Assembly (NCBI RefSeq): GCF_000758945.1
Contig: NZ_JRND01000014.1
Location: 60,700-124,699 of the forward strand
Source of the DNA: Lancefieldella parvula_C
GTDB lineage: Bacteria; Actinomycetota; Coriobacteriia; Coriobacteriales; Atopobiaceae
Direction of reading: 5' to 3'
Length of the DNA: 64,000 bases
Notes under the pieces: generated by a model
The model's database searches: none
Told to the model about the DNA's origin: nothing
Seen by the model: the letters and a program-made list of their open reading frames with translations, nothing else
Translations under genes and position numbers: made by a program
In this document: one piece after another, positions 17,686 through 27,111 of the stretch
How the letters are laid out: the number at the start of each line of letters is the position of its first letter
Position numbering within the stretch: position 1 is the stretch's first letter

Positions 17686-18321
17686 TTAGTCAAGGTCGTT
17701 GAAGTCACCAGCTGCAGGTGCAGGTGCAGAAATCTGAGTCTGCTGAGCTGCAGGCTGAGCAGCATTCTGGGAACCAGTTGGAGCATTGTTGGTAAGAACG
17801 GTCTCTGGGAAGACAGAGTCTGCGTCATCCAGGAAGTGCTGGAGGAGCTTACGGTACTCAGCGCGGAAGTCCTCACGGGACTGCTTGAGGCGATCAATCT
17901 CATCAAGCTCAGTCTGCTTCTCTGCAAGAGCCTGACGGATAACCTCACGAGCCTTCTGATCTGCCTCGTTGCGGATACGCTCAGCGTTTGCACGAGCGTC
18001 TGCAACAAGTTTATCTGCGCTCTGCTGAGCAACAATGAGGACCTGAGAAATCTGGTGCTCGGATGCAGCAATAGCAGCAGCGTTTGTCTCCTCAACAGAA
18101 GGAACGCTTGCATTCTCCTCAAGGTTTGCAACCTGTGCCTGCGCTGCAGCAAGCTGCTGCTCAGTGCTGGTCAGACGGCCCTTAAGATCAGCGATCTTTT
18201 GAAGCATTGCATCAACCTCAGAAGCGAGTTGCTCAAGAAATGCGTCAACTTCCTCTGGATTGTAGCCGGTCTCAGCAGGAGAGAATGTCTGCTGCTCGAT
18301 GTCTGCTGGTGTGATTGCCAT
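17686..18321 (-). CDS. divIVA: DivIVA domain protein
   Basis: DivIVA/Wag31-type proteins bind negatively curved membrane at poles and septa and recruit cell-wall and division proteins. The N-terminal part has the signature ITPADIEQQTFSPAETGYNPEEVDAFL split around residue 20. A coiled coil (residues ~35-165, rich in A, E, Q and K) follows, and a proline/glutamine-rich tail ends in FNDLD. At 211 residues it is short for an actinobacterial Wag31. AAAGGG precedes the ATG. As last gene of the cluster after yggT, it sits where DivIVA genes usually lie. Confidence 0.92.
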   Translation of the reverse strand: MAITPADIEQQTFSPAETGYNPEEVDAFLEQLASEVDAMLQKIADLKGRLTSTEQQLAAAQAQVANLEENASVPSVEETNAAAIAASEHQISQVLIVAQQSADKLVADARANAERIRNEADQKAREVIRQALAEKQTELDEIDRLKQSREDFRAEYRKLLQHFLDDADSVFPETVLTNNAPTGSQNAAQPAAQQTQISAPAPAAGDFNDLD

Positions 18322-18399
18322 CTTTGTTCCCTTTCAGTCTGCGAGTAGACGTACCACACATCATAACTACTCAGTTTGTATTCAAAGACAAACTAGTTT

Positions 18400-18678
18400 C
18401 TATATTAGTATAAAGCCCAGCGTCGAAATGGCAAAACGTCCCACAAGATTAAGCACAAAAAGTGCAACAATCGGTGAGAGATCAACGCCAGAAATTGGAG
18501 GAATTACGTTCCTAAACACACTGAGGTATGGCTCAACAATTTTGCCAATTGCCTCAAGAATGTTCTTAACCGAATCATTTGAAACGGTAATCCAAGAGGA
18601 CAGGCACCATACCACAATGCAGAAGCTGTAAATCCTCAACAAAGTATAGAGCGAGTTCAAGACATAATACGAAAACAC
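18400..18678 (-). CDS. yggT: YggT family membrane protein
   Basis: The 92-residue protein has two hydrophobic segments (residues ~5-30 and ~65-90). Between them lies IVEPYLSVFRNVIPPISGVDLSPIVA split around the conserved proline/glycine turn that marks the YggT family. YggT proteins of the sepF-divIVA neighbourhood are membrane proteins of uncertain role, linked to osmotic tolerance or division. The start is GTG at 18678 with GGAGG five bases upstream. Gaps to sepF (12 bp) and divIVA (78 bp) suggest one operon. Confidence 0.9.
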   Translation of the reverse strand: MFSYYVLNSLYTLLRIYSFCIVVWCLSSWITVSNDSVKNILEAIGKIVEPYLSVFRNVIPPISGVDLSPIVALFVLNLVGRFAISTLGFILI

Positions 18679-18690
18679 AAAAACCTCCAG

Positions 18691-19374
18691 TTACCTGGTA
18701 ATCTCACCCTCATCAGCAAGCTTATCCAGATCAGACTGAGATAAAGAAATGCCATGAGGAAGTACAGCAAAAACGCGGTCAGCAACTTCTTCAACAGCGC
18801 CGTCAAGTCCATAAGAAAGACCAAAACTGAAGTCCAAAATTCTTTTAGCAACCTCAATGTTGGTGTTCTTAAAGATAAGGACAACTGGCTGACCAGTACG
18901 AACACGACGAACTACCGACTGAACATCGTCATAAGAAACAGGACGAAGAACGTATGGTGGCAGCTGTCCGGAATAGCTTGTACGGCTCACAGGACGAAGA
19001 CCAATATCACCAGGAGTTGGCAGATTTGGGCTCACAGTATGCTCGTAAGAAGGAGTGTATCCAGAAGGCTCCTGACGAGATGCATACGCAGAAGCACGGG
19101 AGCGCATATCCTGCTGAGGATTGTAAGAAGCGGCTGGATTGGTGCTGATTGGCTTGCCAGAGCGCGTATACACAGAAACACTCTCTGCCTCTGGTCTGGA
19201 TGGATTACCCAGCAGTCTATTGGAAGAGCCTTGCTGTGCACGATCATCGTACGAACGTGGAGAAGCTTCGTCTACCTCGTCATAGCCTTCGTCGCCATAA
19301 TACTCATCGTCGTAGTACTCATCGTCCTGACCACCACGAAGCTTTGCTCTTAGCGTATCAAGAATGCTCATCAT
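18691..19374 (-). CDS. sepF: Cell division protein SepF
   Basis: SepF tethers FtsZ to the membrane, and in actinobacteria it replaces FtsA. The 227-residue protein begins with the membrane-binding amphipathic helix (SILDTLRAKL). An acidic, tyrosine-rich linker of ~110 residues follows (DDEYYDDEYYGDE). The SepF core comes last, with RPVSYDDVQSVVRRVRTGQPVV, broken here by residue 20, and RILDFSFGLSYGLDG. Two ATGs (19374, 19371) follow AAAGG. No ftsA is present in the cluster, which fits SepF as the only visible FtsZ anchor. Confidence 0.95.
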   Translation of the reverse strand: MMSILDTLRAKLRGGQDDEYYDDEYYGDEGYDEVDEASPRSYDDRAQQGSSNRLLGNPSRPEAESVSVYTRSGKPISTNPAASYNPQQDMRSRASAYASRQEPSGYTPSYEHTVSPNLPTPGDIGLRPVSRTSYSGQLPPYVLRPVSYDDVQSVVRRVRTGQPVVLIFKNTNIEVAKRILDFSFGLSYGLDGAVEEVADRVFAVLPHGISLSQSDLDKLADEGEITR

Positions 19375-19432
19375 TGTGCCTTTCTGTAACGCACGTAACT
19401 TCTTACTACTGTATCAAAAACTTGCAACTATT

Positions 19433-20167
19433 TTAGTGCCTACTCAACGTATAGGCTGGGTCAAACAATACTCGACCCAGGCGAATAGTCGTAGAACCCT
19501 CTTCAATGGCATACGTAAAGTCATCACTCATACCACATGAAAGAACATCTAACTTCAAACCAACTTGTTGGCTCAAGCGATCACGCAATTCTCGAAGTCC
19601 TGAGAATGTTCTCTTGGCGCGCTCTGGATCATCTTTTGGTGCCATAGTCATCAGACCCACAACAGAAATGTGCGGAAGCTCAACAATCTTTTGAATAGAC
19701 TCAGACACTTCTTCTGGCGAGAAACCCGATTTTGAGGCTTCAGCGGAGACGTTTACCTCAAGTAAAACAGATTCCTCAGTACCCTTTACCTCAGCACGCT
19801 TTGAAACCGCCTCTGCAAGATGTTCGGAAGAAATTGAATGAATGTAGCGAACCTTACCAACTACCTGGTTAATCTTGTTCTTCTGAAGATTACCAATCAT
19901 GTCAAAAGATATCTCAGACGCAAAAGGAGTTTCAGATAAACACGTCAGTTTATGTGTCAGCTCTTGTGGGCGATTCTCGCCAAAAACCCTATAGCCTGCC
20001 TTATAAGCTGCAAGGACGGCCTCAACAGGTACGGTTTTGGAGACAGCTACAATTTCAATCTCAGAGGCGCTTCTGCCGGACTTTTTTGCAGCATCCGCCA
20101 CAAGTGACTCAATCTGAGCTCTACGAGCCTTTATAAACTCAAGATATTCGTCTGAATCGTACGTCAT
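19433..20167 (-). CDS. yggS: YggS/PLPBP family PLP-binding protein
   Basis: Members bind pyridoxal phosphate through a lysine and help keep vitamin B6 and amino-acid pools in balance; they have no confirmed enzyme activity. The lysine lies in EIVAVSKTVPVEAV. The family marks YRVFGENRPQEL, FDMIGNLQKNKI and VGLMTMAP, with a final glycine-rich ST-TIRLGRVLF, are all present. The frame extends to 20200, but ATG at 20167 gives 244 residues and an N-terminus matching YggS length, with AAGAG nine bases upstream. It lies between sepF and pgeF as in many gram-positive division clusters. Confidence 0.9.
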   Translation of the reverse strand: MTYDSDEYLEFIKARRAQIESLVADAAKKSGRSASEIEIVAVSKTVPVEAVLAAYKAGYRVFGENRPQELTHKLTCLSETPFASEISFDMIGNLQKNKINQVVGKVRYIHSISSEHLAEAVSKRAEVKGTEESVLLEVNVSAEASKSGFSPEEVSESIQKIVELPHISVVGLMTMAPKDDPERAKRTFSGLRELRDRLSQQVGLKLDVLSCGMSDDFTYAIEEGSTTIRLGRVLFDPAYTLSRH

Positions 20168-20270
20168 AGCCATCATCTCTTGCGGTGAATACATCAACAT
20201 CTTACGTAACGTTTAACGACTTTTTTGTAGACCTAAACGTCTTCTCCGATAGCGCTAAACGTCTTCTACC

Positions 20271-21080
20271 CTACTTTGACGCCATGTAAGCAACAGCCGC
20301 GTGTCTTCCGCACTTGCCATGCTCTGCTCGGTACGAGAAGAACCTCTCAGTGGTAGAGGCCGTCGAGTCAGTAACCTCTTCAATAGCAGACTCTCGTACG
20401 CCAGCATCTACCAGTGCAACTCTGACAGCATATCCAAGATCTAAGTACCTCTCGCCAGATGCGCGGTCTACAACGCCGGAACCAAACTCTTGTGAGAACA
20501 TCTGAATGAGCTCCGGAGAAACCTCGTAGTCAGCGCTGCCAATGTGCGGACCAATATAGGCTTTGACCTCGTAAGATTTGGCTCCAGTTGCCTGGCAAAG
20601 CGCCTCGGTTGCGCGCGCAGAAATGCGAGCAATTGTGCCTTTCCAGCCAGAATGTGCCACCGCAAATCCGCCGGGAGCTACAAGAATTACGGGCACACAA
20701 TCGGCAAACGCCAACATCACAGGCGTGTTTTTAACCGTACATACTATGGCGTCTGCACCAGCTTCTGCCTCAGCTTGAGCCAGTTCAAAAGCCCCTGATG
20801 TATTGGAAGTCAGACAAACTACCTTGCTTCCGTGCACCTGATGAGGAATAAGGAGTTGCGAGAAAAGCTCGCCAGCTCCAAGAGCCTCTAAGACCAGCTG
20901 ACGGTTCTTTTGCACCTGTTGCAGATTGTCTCCGCATCTACTTCCCAGATTGAGGGAAGCAAACTCCCCTTCTGAAAAACCACCGGTACGCTCGGTAAAT
21001 GCGAGCGTGACCCCGCATGGAACCTCAGGATCCATGAGCAGGGTCACGCCGTGTAAGCACTGTCTATTCAGCGCGCACAT
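20271..21080 (-). CDS. pgeF: YfiH/PgeF family purine nucleoside phosphorylase (laccase domain)
   Basis: This family was once called polyphenol oxidase. Characterised members act on purine nucleosides or on muropeptides (PgeF in E. coli clears wrong UDP-MurNAc-L-Ser products). The 269 residues show the zinc-site motifs: QVHGSKVV, ADCVPVILV and AVAHSGWKGTIARIS, with a C-terminal RFFSYRAEHGKCGR. It begins two bases after the ftsZ stop, which suggests coupling to ftsZ translation. The editing role would suit a gene inside a peptidoglycan cluster, though that is inference. Confidence 0.9.
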   Translation of the reverse strand: MCALNRQCLHGVTLLMDPEVPCGVTLAFTERTGGFSEGEFASLNLGSRCGDNLQQVQKNRQLVLEALGAGELFSQLLIPHQVHGSKVVCLTSNTSGAFELAQAEAEAGADAIVCTVKNTPVMLAFADCVPVILVAPGGFAVAHSGWKGTIARISARATEALCQATGAKSYEVKAYIGPHIGSADYEVSPELIQMFSQEFGSGVVDRASGERYLDLGYAVRVALVDAGVRESAIEEVTDSTASTTERFFSYRAEHGKCGRHAAVAYMASK

Positions 21081-21082
21081 AT

Positions 21083-22219
21083 TTAGATGCGGCTACGCTT
21101 AAGGAAGTCTGGAATATCAAACTCTTTCTCATTAGAAGAGTTGTTGGTGCGAGCAGGCTGTGGCTGAGCAGTCACAGGACGAGTTGGCTGTGGCTGAGCA
21201 GGACGGCTTGGACGGGTGGTACTCTGAGTGTTCAGAGTTGGAAGCTGCTGCTGAACGTTAGAGTCATTGAAACCAGTTGCAATAACGGTTACGCGAACCT
21301 GATCGCCCAGAGACTCATCAACAACAGTACCAAAGATGATGTTTGCATCAGGATCAACGTTCTTAGCAACCAGGTCAGCTGCCTCGTTAATCTCCTGAAT
21401 ACCAAGGTCTTTATTACCAGCAATAGAGAGAAGAACGCGGGTTGCACCCTCGATGGAACTCTCAAGCAAGCGGCTAGAAATTGCCTCTGTTGCAGCATCT
21501 GCAGCGCGGTTATCACCAGCAGCAATACCAATGCCCATCATTGCGCTACCTGCGCCCTTCATGATGGTGCAGACATCTGCAAAGTCAAGGTTGATCAGAC
21601 CAGGAACAGTGATGAGGTCGGTAATACCCTGGGTGCCCTGGCATAGAACGTCGTCAGCCATGCGGAATGCCTCAAGCATGGTGGTCTTCTTCTCAGAAAG
21701 ATCAAGCAGACGATCGTTTGGAATAACAATGAGAGTATCAACATTCTCGGAAAGAGTCTTGATACCGTCAGCTGCAGAACCATAACGACGACGGCCCTCG
21801 AAGGAGAATGGCTTAGTAACAACGCCAACGGTCAGTGCGCCAACGTCATTCTTTGCAATATCAGCAACAACTGGAGCAGCGCCGGTACCAGTACCGCCAC
21901 CCTCACCAGCAGTGATGAAGACCATATCAGCGCCAGCAAGTGCAGCCTTGATCTCGTCGCGGCTATCCTCTGCTGCCTCTTTACCAACCTCAGGGTTAGC
22001 GCCAGCACCAAGACCCTTGGTGATGTCAGTACCGATGTGAACCTTAATGTCAGCATCGGAGATTGCAAGAGCCTGTGCATCGGTGTTTACAGCAACAAAC
22101 TCAACACCACGGATGCCTTCTTCAATCATGCGGTTGACAGCGTTAGTTCCGCCGCCACCAACGCCAACAACCTTGATAACAGCAAGATAGTTGTTAAGGG
22201 TATCGGTGTCCTTAATCAT
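21083..22219 (-). CDS. ftsZ: Cell division GTPase FtsZ
   Basis: FtsZ forms the tubulin-like ring that organises septation. The 378 residues include the nucleotide site (VGVGGGGTNAVNRM, then AGEGGGTGTGAAPVVA), the T7 synergy loop NLDFADVCTIMK, and a Q/P/T-rich linker from about residue 320. The C-terminal peptide FDIPDFLKRSRI is the contact for SepF. The ribosome binding site AAGGAGGA is strong. A 247-bp gap before the gene holds a likely promoter (22357-22386), so ftsZ can be expressed apart from upstream murein genes. Confidence 0.98.
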   Translation of the reverse strand: MIKDTDTLNNYLAVIKVVGVGGGGTNAVNRMIEEGIRGVEFVAVNTDAQALAISDADIKVHIGTDITKGLGAGANPEVGKEAAEDSRDEIKAALAGADMVFITAGEGGGTGTGAAPVVADIAKNDVGALTVGVVTKPFSFEGRRRYGSAADGIKTLSENVDTLIVIPNDRLLDLSEKKTTMLEAFRMADDVLCQGTQGITDLITVPGLINLDFADVCTIMKGAGSAMMGIGIAAGDNRAADAATEAISSRLLESSIEGATRVLLSIAGNKDLGIQEINEAADLVAKNVDPDANIIFGTVVDESLGDQVRVTVIATGFNDSNVQQQLPTLNTQSTTRPSRPAQPQPTRPVTAQPQPARTNNSSNEKEFDIPDFLKRSRI

Positions 22220-22356
22220 GTCTTCCTCCTTGAGGCACGCTTGTGCCCGTTTGTCCCGGAGCGCGACTGCGCTTAGGCTACGTTTATGCGCTCGCAGAAC
22301 CGCTGTATAAAACCCTAAACCTCAAGTTAAGGCTTACGCTTCATGCAAAGCGGGGT

Positions 22357-22386
22357 ATATTTGCACAACTGACCCATACAAGTCAA
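22357..22386 (-). promoter_or_regulatory. Possible ftsZ promoter in the ftsQ-ftsZ gap
   Basis: On the minus strand TTGACT (complement of 22381-22386) is followed after 18 bases by AAATAT (complement of 22357-22362). It lies about 140 bp before ftsZ. The downstream leader holds small hairpins at 22260-22273 (AGCGC/GCGCT) and a GGCAC/GTGCC pair directly before the ribosome binding site. The rest of the 247-bp gap shows nothing else I can name. Confidence 0.4.
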
Positions 22387-22466
22387 ATAATATGTAGAAA
22401 TTGTGAAGAAAGCTGGTAAACGGTAGGAAACTATTCCCTAACGGCACACGTTGTTTGCGCGTTTAC

Positions 22467-23525
22467 TTACGAAACACCAGAGCCAGACTGAACGTTTCCG
22501 GTAGAAACGCGCCTATAGGTTGGGCTTGCAGGCGTTCTTACGTTCAAGTACGTAAGCTCTCCTGGGAACTGCTTAAGCATTGCCAGAATCACTTTTTCTT
22601 TGTCAGCAATCTGTGTTGGAGAGCCTAGGGCAACCTGCACACCATTGGTAAGCGTGACAGAGATTGCATCAACGCTACTAGCCGAGTAACTCACAATCTG
22701 TGACGTGAGCTCTGACGAGAACGTAGACTGATACTGCATAACCGCTTGAATTTCTGCGTCTGTTGCTGTGGTGCCTGCTACAGGAGAAACCGTTGCGGGA
22801 ACATCAGTGATGAGCAGCTCGCCTTCTGAGGTTGCCTTCTCAAGCGCAACAGTAGCGGTAGTTTTTCCTTCTGGAACGTTGAGCTGATCTGCCTCAAGCC
22901 AGACGTTATTCTCGCCCAAATACCATGCAACGGGACCAGAAGAAAGCGCCACAACGGCTGTGACTTTACGCTCTGTAATGGTAATACGCAGCGTATTAGG
23001 GAACTGTCTCTCATACGTTGCAGAAGCTACCCAAGGGTCCTTCTGAAGTTCTTGGGTAATAAGGGACTCATCCATATTGAGCAGCGTTGTTCCCTCTTCT
23101 ACTGCAATGAGTTTTTGAATTTGCTCGTTAGAGACGTGCTCTGTTGGCTCTACCTGAATGTTGGTAATAGCAAAGACTGAGGAAGAACGTAGGACGAGAA
23201 AAGCAATGCCAGCGAGAAGGGCAAGGCTAAGCAAAACGATAAAGGCCGTGCGTACTGCCTTAAACGATACCTTTCTGCTGTGTTTAATACGCTCAGCACG
23301 AGCTTGAGCTGCAGTTTTTGTAGCGTTATTTGGCTTTTTGGCAGAAATCTTTTTAGCAGAAGGCTTGGCATCAGAAGCTGTAGCCTCAACCTTTGGCTTA
23401 GGCTTAAAGGCCTTACTCATAAAAGAAGGCTTAGTAGCCCCTGCCGTCTGAGTAGAACCAGACGATAACGGCTCCCTTTTTGTGCCCTTACGGCGTGTTG
23501 TTTGCTTTGAAGTATCTTCTGCCAT
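22467..23525 (-). CDS. ftsQ: Cell division protein FtsQ/DivIB
   Basis: FtsQ is a single-pass protein that links early and late divisome parts through its outer POTRA domain. The 352 residues run as a basic cytoplasmic tail (~115 residues rich in K, A and T), a membrane segment (AFIVLLSLALLAGIAFLVL), POTRA (SVFAITNIQVEPTEHVSNEQ onward, then PWVASATYERQFPNTLRI) and a beta domain. ATG at 23525 is preferred to the upstream frame start because AGGGAAG precedes it and murB ends only 7 bp earlier. Confidence 0.92.
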   Translation of the reverse strand: MAEDTSKQTTRRKGTKREPLSSGSTQTAGATKPSFMSKAFKPKPKVEATASDAKPSAKKISAKKPNNATKTAAQARAERIKHSRKVSFKAVRTAFIVLLSLALLAGIAFLVLRSSSVFAITNIQVEPTEHVSNEQIQKLIAVEEGTTLLNMDESLITQELQKDPWVASATYERQFPNTLRITITERKVTAVVALSSGPVAWYLGENNVWLEADQLNVPEGKTTATVALEKATSEGELLITDVPATVSPVAGTTATDAEIQAVMQYQSTFSSELTSQIVSYSASSVDAISVTLTNGVQVALGSPTQIADKEKVILAMLKQFPGELTYLNVRTPASPTYRRVSTGNVQSGSGVS

Positions 23526-23532
23526 ATCTTCC

Positions 23533-24447
23533 CTATGCCCCAAAACCCAGAAGTTTAACCTCTGGCTGAAGATCAATGTCAAACTTTTCTTGGACCGCAT
23601 CGTGTGCTCTGCGCATAAGTGCAATGACATCTGAGGCGGTGGCGTTACCGGTATTCACAATAAAGTTGGCATGAACATCAGAAATTTGTGCGCCGCCCTC
23701 AGTAGCTCCCTTAAGACCACACTCTTCAATAAGTGCACCAGCAGACCTACTACCTGGATTCTTAAAAACAGAACCGCAGCAAAGCTGACCAGTTGGCTGA
23801 GTATTTCTTCTACGCTGCAAGAGTGTATCCATGCCAAGAGCAACTTTAGGACGATTAGATGCTGTCAGCGCAAACGTTGCCTCAAGAATGATCTCATCTG
23901 GTGCAAACGTAGTGTAGCGATAACCCCATTCAATCTCGGAGGCATCGTAACGTACAAGACCCTTACCAGGCTTTAGCACCACGCAATCACGGACGGCTTT
24001 ACCAATCCAATCATGCCTGGTACCTGCGTTCATCGAAAGAGCGCCGCCGATAGTTCCGGGGATACCAGCACACATCTCAAGGCCAGAAAGGCCTGCTTTC
24101 ATGGCCTCATTGCATACGCGTGCCGTAAGCGCACCTGCACCTGCAGTAATGAGATTATTCTCGCCAACTGAAATGGTAGAAAGCTCATCGTCGAGCACAA
24201 TAACGCAGCCGTTGTAGCCCTTATCAGAGACAAGGATGTTTGAACCCTTGCCCAAAAGCACCCAATCAACTCGATTAGCTGCAAGCACCTCAAGTACACG
24301 CACCAGCGCCGCATGGCTGTGAACAGCGGCAAAAAGCGACGCCTTACCACCAATCCTAAAGGAGGTATGGTGGCTCAGCGGCTCATCTTGCTTGATTGTT
24401 GCATCAAGGGCCCCAGAAAGGCTTACATAGGCGTTAAACAAGCTCAC
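23533..24447 (-). CDS. murB: UDP-N-acetylenolpyruvoylglucosamine reductase
   Basis: MurB is the FAD enzyme that reduces UDP-GlcNAc-enolpyruvate to UDP-MurNAc with NADPH. FAD-binding signatures are HTSFRIGGKA, LGKGSNILVSD and GLEMCAGIPGTIGGA. The catalytic serine lies in CCGSVFKNP, and a glutamate near the C-terminus (LQPEVKLLG) completes the site. GTG at 24447 gives 304 residues, starts 11 bp after the murC stop, and follows AGGACC. The longer frame would overlap murC by 65 bp and adds nothing conserved. Confidence 0.95.
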   Translation of the reverse strand: MSLFNAYVSLSGALDATIKQDEPLSHHTSFRIGGKASLFAAVHSHAALVRVLEVLAANRVDWVLLGKGSNILVSDKGYNGCVIVLDDELSTISVGENNLITAGAGALTARVCNEAMKAGLSGLEMCAGIPGTIGGALSMNAGTRHDWIGKAVRDCVVLKPGKGLVRYDASEIEWGYRYTTFAPDEIILEATFALTASNRPKVALGMDTLLQRRRNTQPTGQLCCGSVFKNPGSRSAGALIEECGLKGATEGGAQISDVHANFIVNTGNATASDVIALMRRAHDAVQEKFDIDLQPEVKLLGFGA

Positions 24448-24457
24448 GGCAGAGGTC

Positions 24458-25873
24458 CTAGTGGTTCTGAAGACGCTCTTTGAGTGCGCGGATAAACATT
24501 GGTCCAATCTGAGTGACGTCACCTGCGCCCTGAGTAATCAGCAGATCTCCTGGCTTAACCGTATCAAGAAGGTCTGCGATAAGATCTCGGCGAGAAGGGA
24601 TGTAACGCACGTCAGAAACAGTATGAGCAGCCTCAACCCTTGAAGAGACAGTCTTGCCCGAGACACCTGGAATAGGTAGCTCACCTGCGGAGAAGACATC
24701 CATGACGCGCAAAACGTCAATGCCGTCAAACGCGTGTGCAAACGAATCTGCCAGATCTTGCGTTCTGCTGTAGCGGTGTGGCTGGAAAACAACAACAACG
24801 CGCTTGAAGCCAAGAGGTAGAGCTGCAGACATGGTTGCTGCAATCTCGGTTGGATGGTGGCCGTAATCGTCTACGACGGTAATACCGTTGATGTCGCCTA
24901 CGTGCGTAAAGCGACGGCGTGCGCCCTTGAACTGCGACAGCGCCGCAGCAGCTTCCTCAAGATCAAAGCCAAGGGCATCGGCAACGGCAATTGCAGCGGT
25001 TGCGTTAGCAACATTGTGCTTACCAGGGTTAGCTGGAAGTACCACAGAGATAGTCTGACCAGAAGGAGTCTTGATGGTAAGAGGATTCTCAATTCCAGCT
25101 TTTCTCTCCTCCTGTGTGCAAACAAAATCGCAGCTTGAATCAAAGCCGTAGGTGACCACGTGCCTACCAGTTGACTGAGCAAGCTCAACGTAATGAGGAT
25201 TATCGCCGTTGATAACAACGGTTTCTTCCTTATCAAGCAAGCTCATAAACTCACAGAAGGTCTTCTCGATATTCTCGAGAGAGCCGTAGTGGTCAAGGTG
25301 ATCTGCCTCAATATTGGTGACAACAACCACGTTAGGGTTAAGGAACATAAACGAACCGTCAGACTCGTCCGCTTCGCAGACAAAGTACTGGCCGTTACCG
25401 TTTTTACCGTTGGTATCGTAGCCCTCAACAACGCCACCAATCAAAAATGATGGATCAGCGCCAAGTTTATCCAGCATGGTAGCAACCATAGAAGATGTGG
25501 TGGTCTTGCCGTGAGTGCCCGCAACAGCAATGGTCTTGCGGCCGCGCGACAAATACGAGAGCATCTTAGCGCGAGGCCAAATGGGAATGGAAAGTTCGCA
25601 CGCACGAATAACCTCTGGGTTTGTCTCTGGGATTGCGGTTGAGGTAACAATGACATCAGGCATCACAGCGTCAATAGTGGCTGCGGTGTGGCCGATGCTT
25701 ACCTGAATACCTGCATCTTCAAGCTCTCTAACATAATGGGAGCTCTTTAGATCGGAGCCGGTAACGGTGCAGCCGCGCTCGTGCAGAACAAGCGCAATTC
25801 CGCTCATACCTGCGCCACCAATTCCAATAAAATGTGCACGCGAGATGGTCTTCTCGCCCATGGAATCTGCCAT
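24458..25873 (-). CDS. murC: UDP-N-acetylmuramate--L-alanine ligase
   Basis: MurC adds L-alanine to UDP-MurNAc, the first step of the stem peptide. The 471 residues contain the nucleotide-binding start FIGIGGAGMSGIALVL, the ATP loop AVAGTHGKTTTSSMVA, NIEADHLDHYGS and the Mur-ligase tail QPHRYSRT with GDLLITQGAGDV. ATG at 25873 is chosen because AAAGG lies seven bases upstream; the frame continues 18 codons further without support. Two copies of the GGCGAGAA motif lie at its ends (24589 and 25851), one of them in the start region MADSMGEK. Confidence 0.96.
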   Translation of the reverse strand: MADSMGEKTISRAHFIGIGGAGMSGIALVLHERGCTVTGSDLKSSHYVRELEDAGIQVSIGHTAATIDAVMPDVIVTSTAIPETNPEVIRACELSIPIWPRAKMLSYLSRGRKTIAVAGTHGKTTTSSMVATMLDKLGADPSFLIGGVVEGYDTNGKNGNGQYFVCEADESDGSFMFLNPNVVVVTNIEADHLDHYGSLENIEKTFCEFMSLLDKEETVVINGDNPHYVELAQSTGRHVVTYGFDSSCDFVCTQEERKAGIENPLTIKTPSGQTISVVLPANPGKHNVANATAAIAVADALGFDLEEAAAALSQFKGARRRFTHVGDINGITVVDDYGHHPTEIAATMSAALPLGFKRVVVVFQPHRYSRTQDLADSFAHAFDGIDVLRVMDVFSAGELPIPGVSGKTVSSRVEAAHTVSDVRYIPSRRDLIADLLDTVKPGDLLITQGAGDVTQIGPMFIRALKERLQNH

Positions 25874-25954
25874 AAGAGAGCCTTTCCAAGTATTGTTATC
25901 GTTTGAGTCTTGGGCATACCAAGACATGTTTACTCTAACGCAAAACCGAATGTT

Positions 25955-27088
25955 TTATGCGCCACAAACGGCACTTTCCACAGCGTCAGCCACAAGAGAT
26001 GCGGCGCTGCGCTGGTCAAGTGTAGCGGCTGCCTCGGAGAGCTTTTTGCGCAGGTCCGCACTATCTACCAGCTCAAACAGAGCTGTCGAGAAGGTCGTGG
26101 TGTCCACCTGGTTATCTGGCACCAGAATAGCTGCTCCCGCGTCCGACAACAAATGCGCGTTAGTAGTCTGGTGATCTGCTGTTGCCAGAGGGTACGGCAC
26201 CAAAATGCTGGGGAGCTCAAGCGCCGCAATCTCGGCCACAGAAGATGCTCCGGAGCGAGAAACCACCAGATCAGCCGCAGCAAGGGTGGCACCCATGTTG
26301 GAGATGTAGGACTTAATCTCCCAGCGAGCAGCCTCCTCGTCAGAAAGCTTCATAAGCGAGACAACCTCGTCGTAGAGCTTCTGGCCTGTTGACTGAATGA
26401 TGCGCAGGTTAGGACGGTCAAGAAGCTCCTGCTTAAGCGCAGCAAACGTCTCGTTGATGCTACGCGCGCCCAAACTACCGCCAAAGATAAGCAGCAATGT
26501 CTGATTGTCTGCAATACCCAACTCTTGCCTCGAGGCGGCTCTGTCAGCAGAAAGAACACTCTTACGTACAGGATTGCCGGTAACCACAATGGAGTCTTGA
26601 GCCTTTACGTGACCCTCAAAAGCCTTACGAGCCTCTGGGAATGCAATGCACACCTTAGATGCTTTACCAGCAGATACTCGGTTAGCAAGACCAGTTACTG
26701 AGTTCTGCTCATGAATCAAATACGGGATGTGTAGCTTTGCGCAAAGCTGAAGCAAAGGCAGCTCAACATAGGCGCCAAAACCAATAGCAACATCAGGTGC
26801 ACCCTGCTCTTTGAAGCGCTTGTGCAGCTGCATCTTTGCGCGCTCAAGATTGTATGCCGCGCTGATGAGCGTCCAAGGACGTCTGCGGTCAAAGCCATTT
26901 ACATGGATAGGTACCAGCTCAAATCCTGCCTCAGGTACCAGCGTACCTTCAAGCTTGTTGGGCTGACCGTAAAACGTAACCTGGTGACCGCGCTCACGAA
27001 GCTCCTCAGCTAGAGCCAGAGCTGGGTTAATGTGACCAGCGGTTCCACCTGCAGCAATTGCAACAGAGAGTTTCTTCTGTTCTGCCAT
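25955..27088 (-). CDS. murG: UDP-GlcNAc:lipid I N-acetylglucosaminyltransferase
   Basis: MurG makes lipid II from lipid I on the inner membrane face. The 377 residues show the first glycine loop AAGGTAGHINPALALAEEL, IHEQNSVTGLANRV, the middle loop FGGSLGARSIN and the donor site SRSGASSVAEIAALELPSIL broken around residue 275. The second loop, normally GFGGYVSGP, is GFGAYVELP here, a notable change. ATG at 27088 follows AGGAG by nine bases. It starts 24 bp after the ftsW stop. Confidence 0.94.
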   Translation of the reverse strand: MAEQKKLSVAIAAGGTAGHINPALALAEELRERGHQVTFYGQPNKLEGTLVPEAGFELVPIHVNGFDRRRPWTLISAAYNLERAKMQLHKRFKEQGAPDVAIGFGAYVELPLLQLCAKLHIPYLIHEQNSVTGLANRVSAGKASKVCIAFPEARKAFEGHVKAQDSIVVTGNPVRKSVLSADRAASRQELGIADNQTLLLIFGGSLGARSINETFAALKQELLDRPNLRIIQSTGQKLYDEVVSLMKLSDEEAARWEIKSYISNMGATLAAADLVVSRSGASSVAEIAALELPSILVPYPLATADHQTTNAHLLSDAGAAILVPDNQVDTTTFSTALFELVDSADLRKKLSEAAATLDQRSAASLVADAVESAVCGA

Positions 27089-27111
27089 GCAATCCATCTC
27101 CTAGAAATCAG

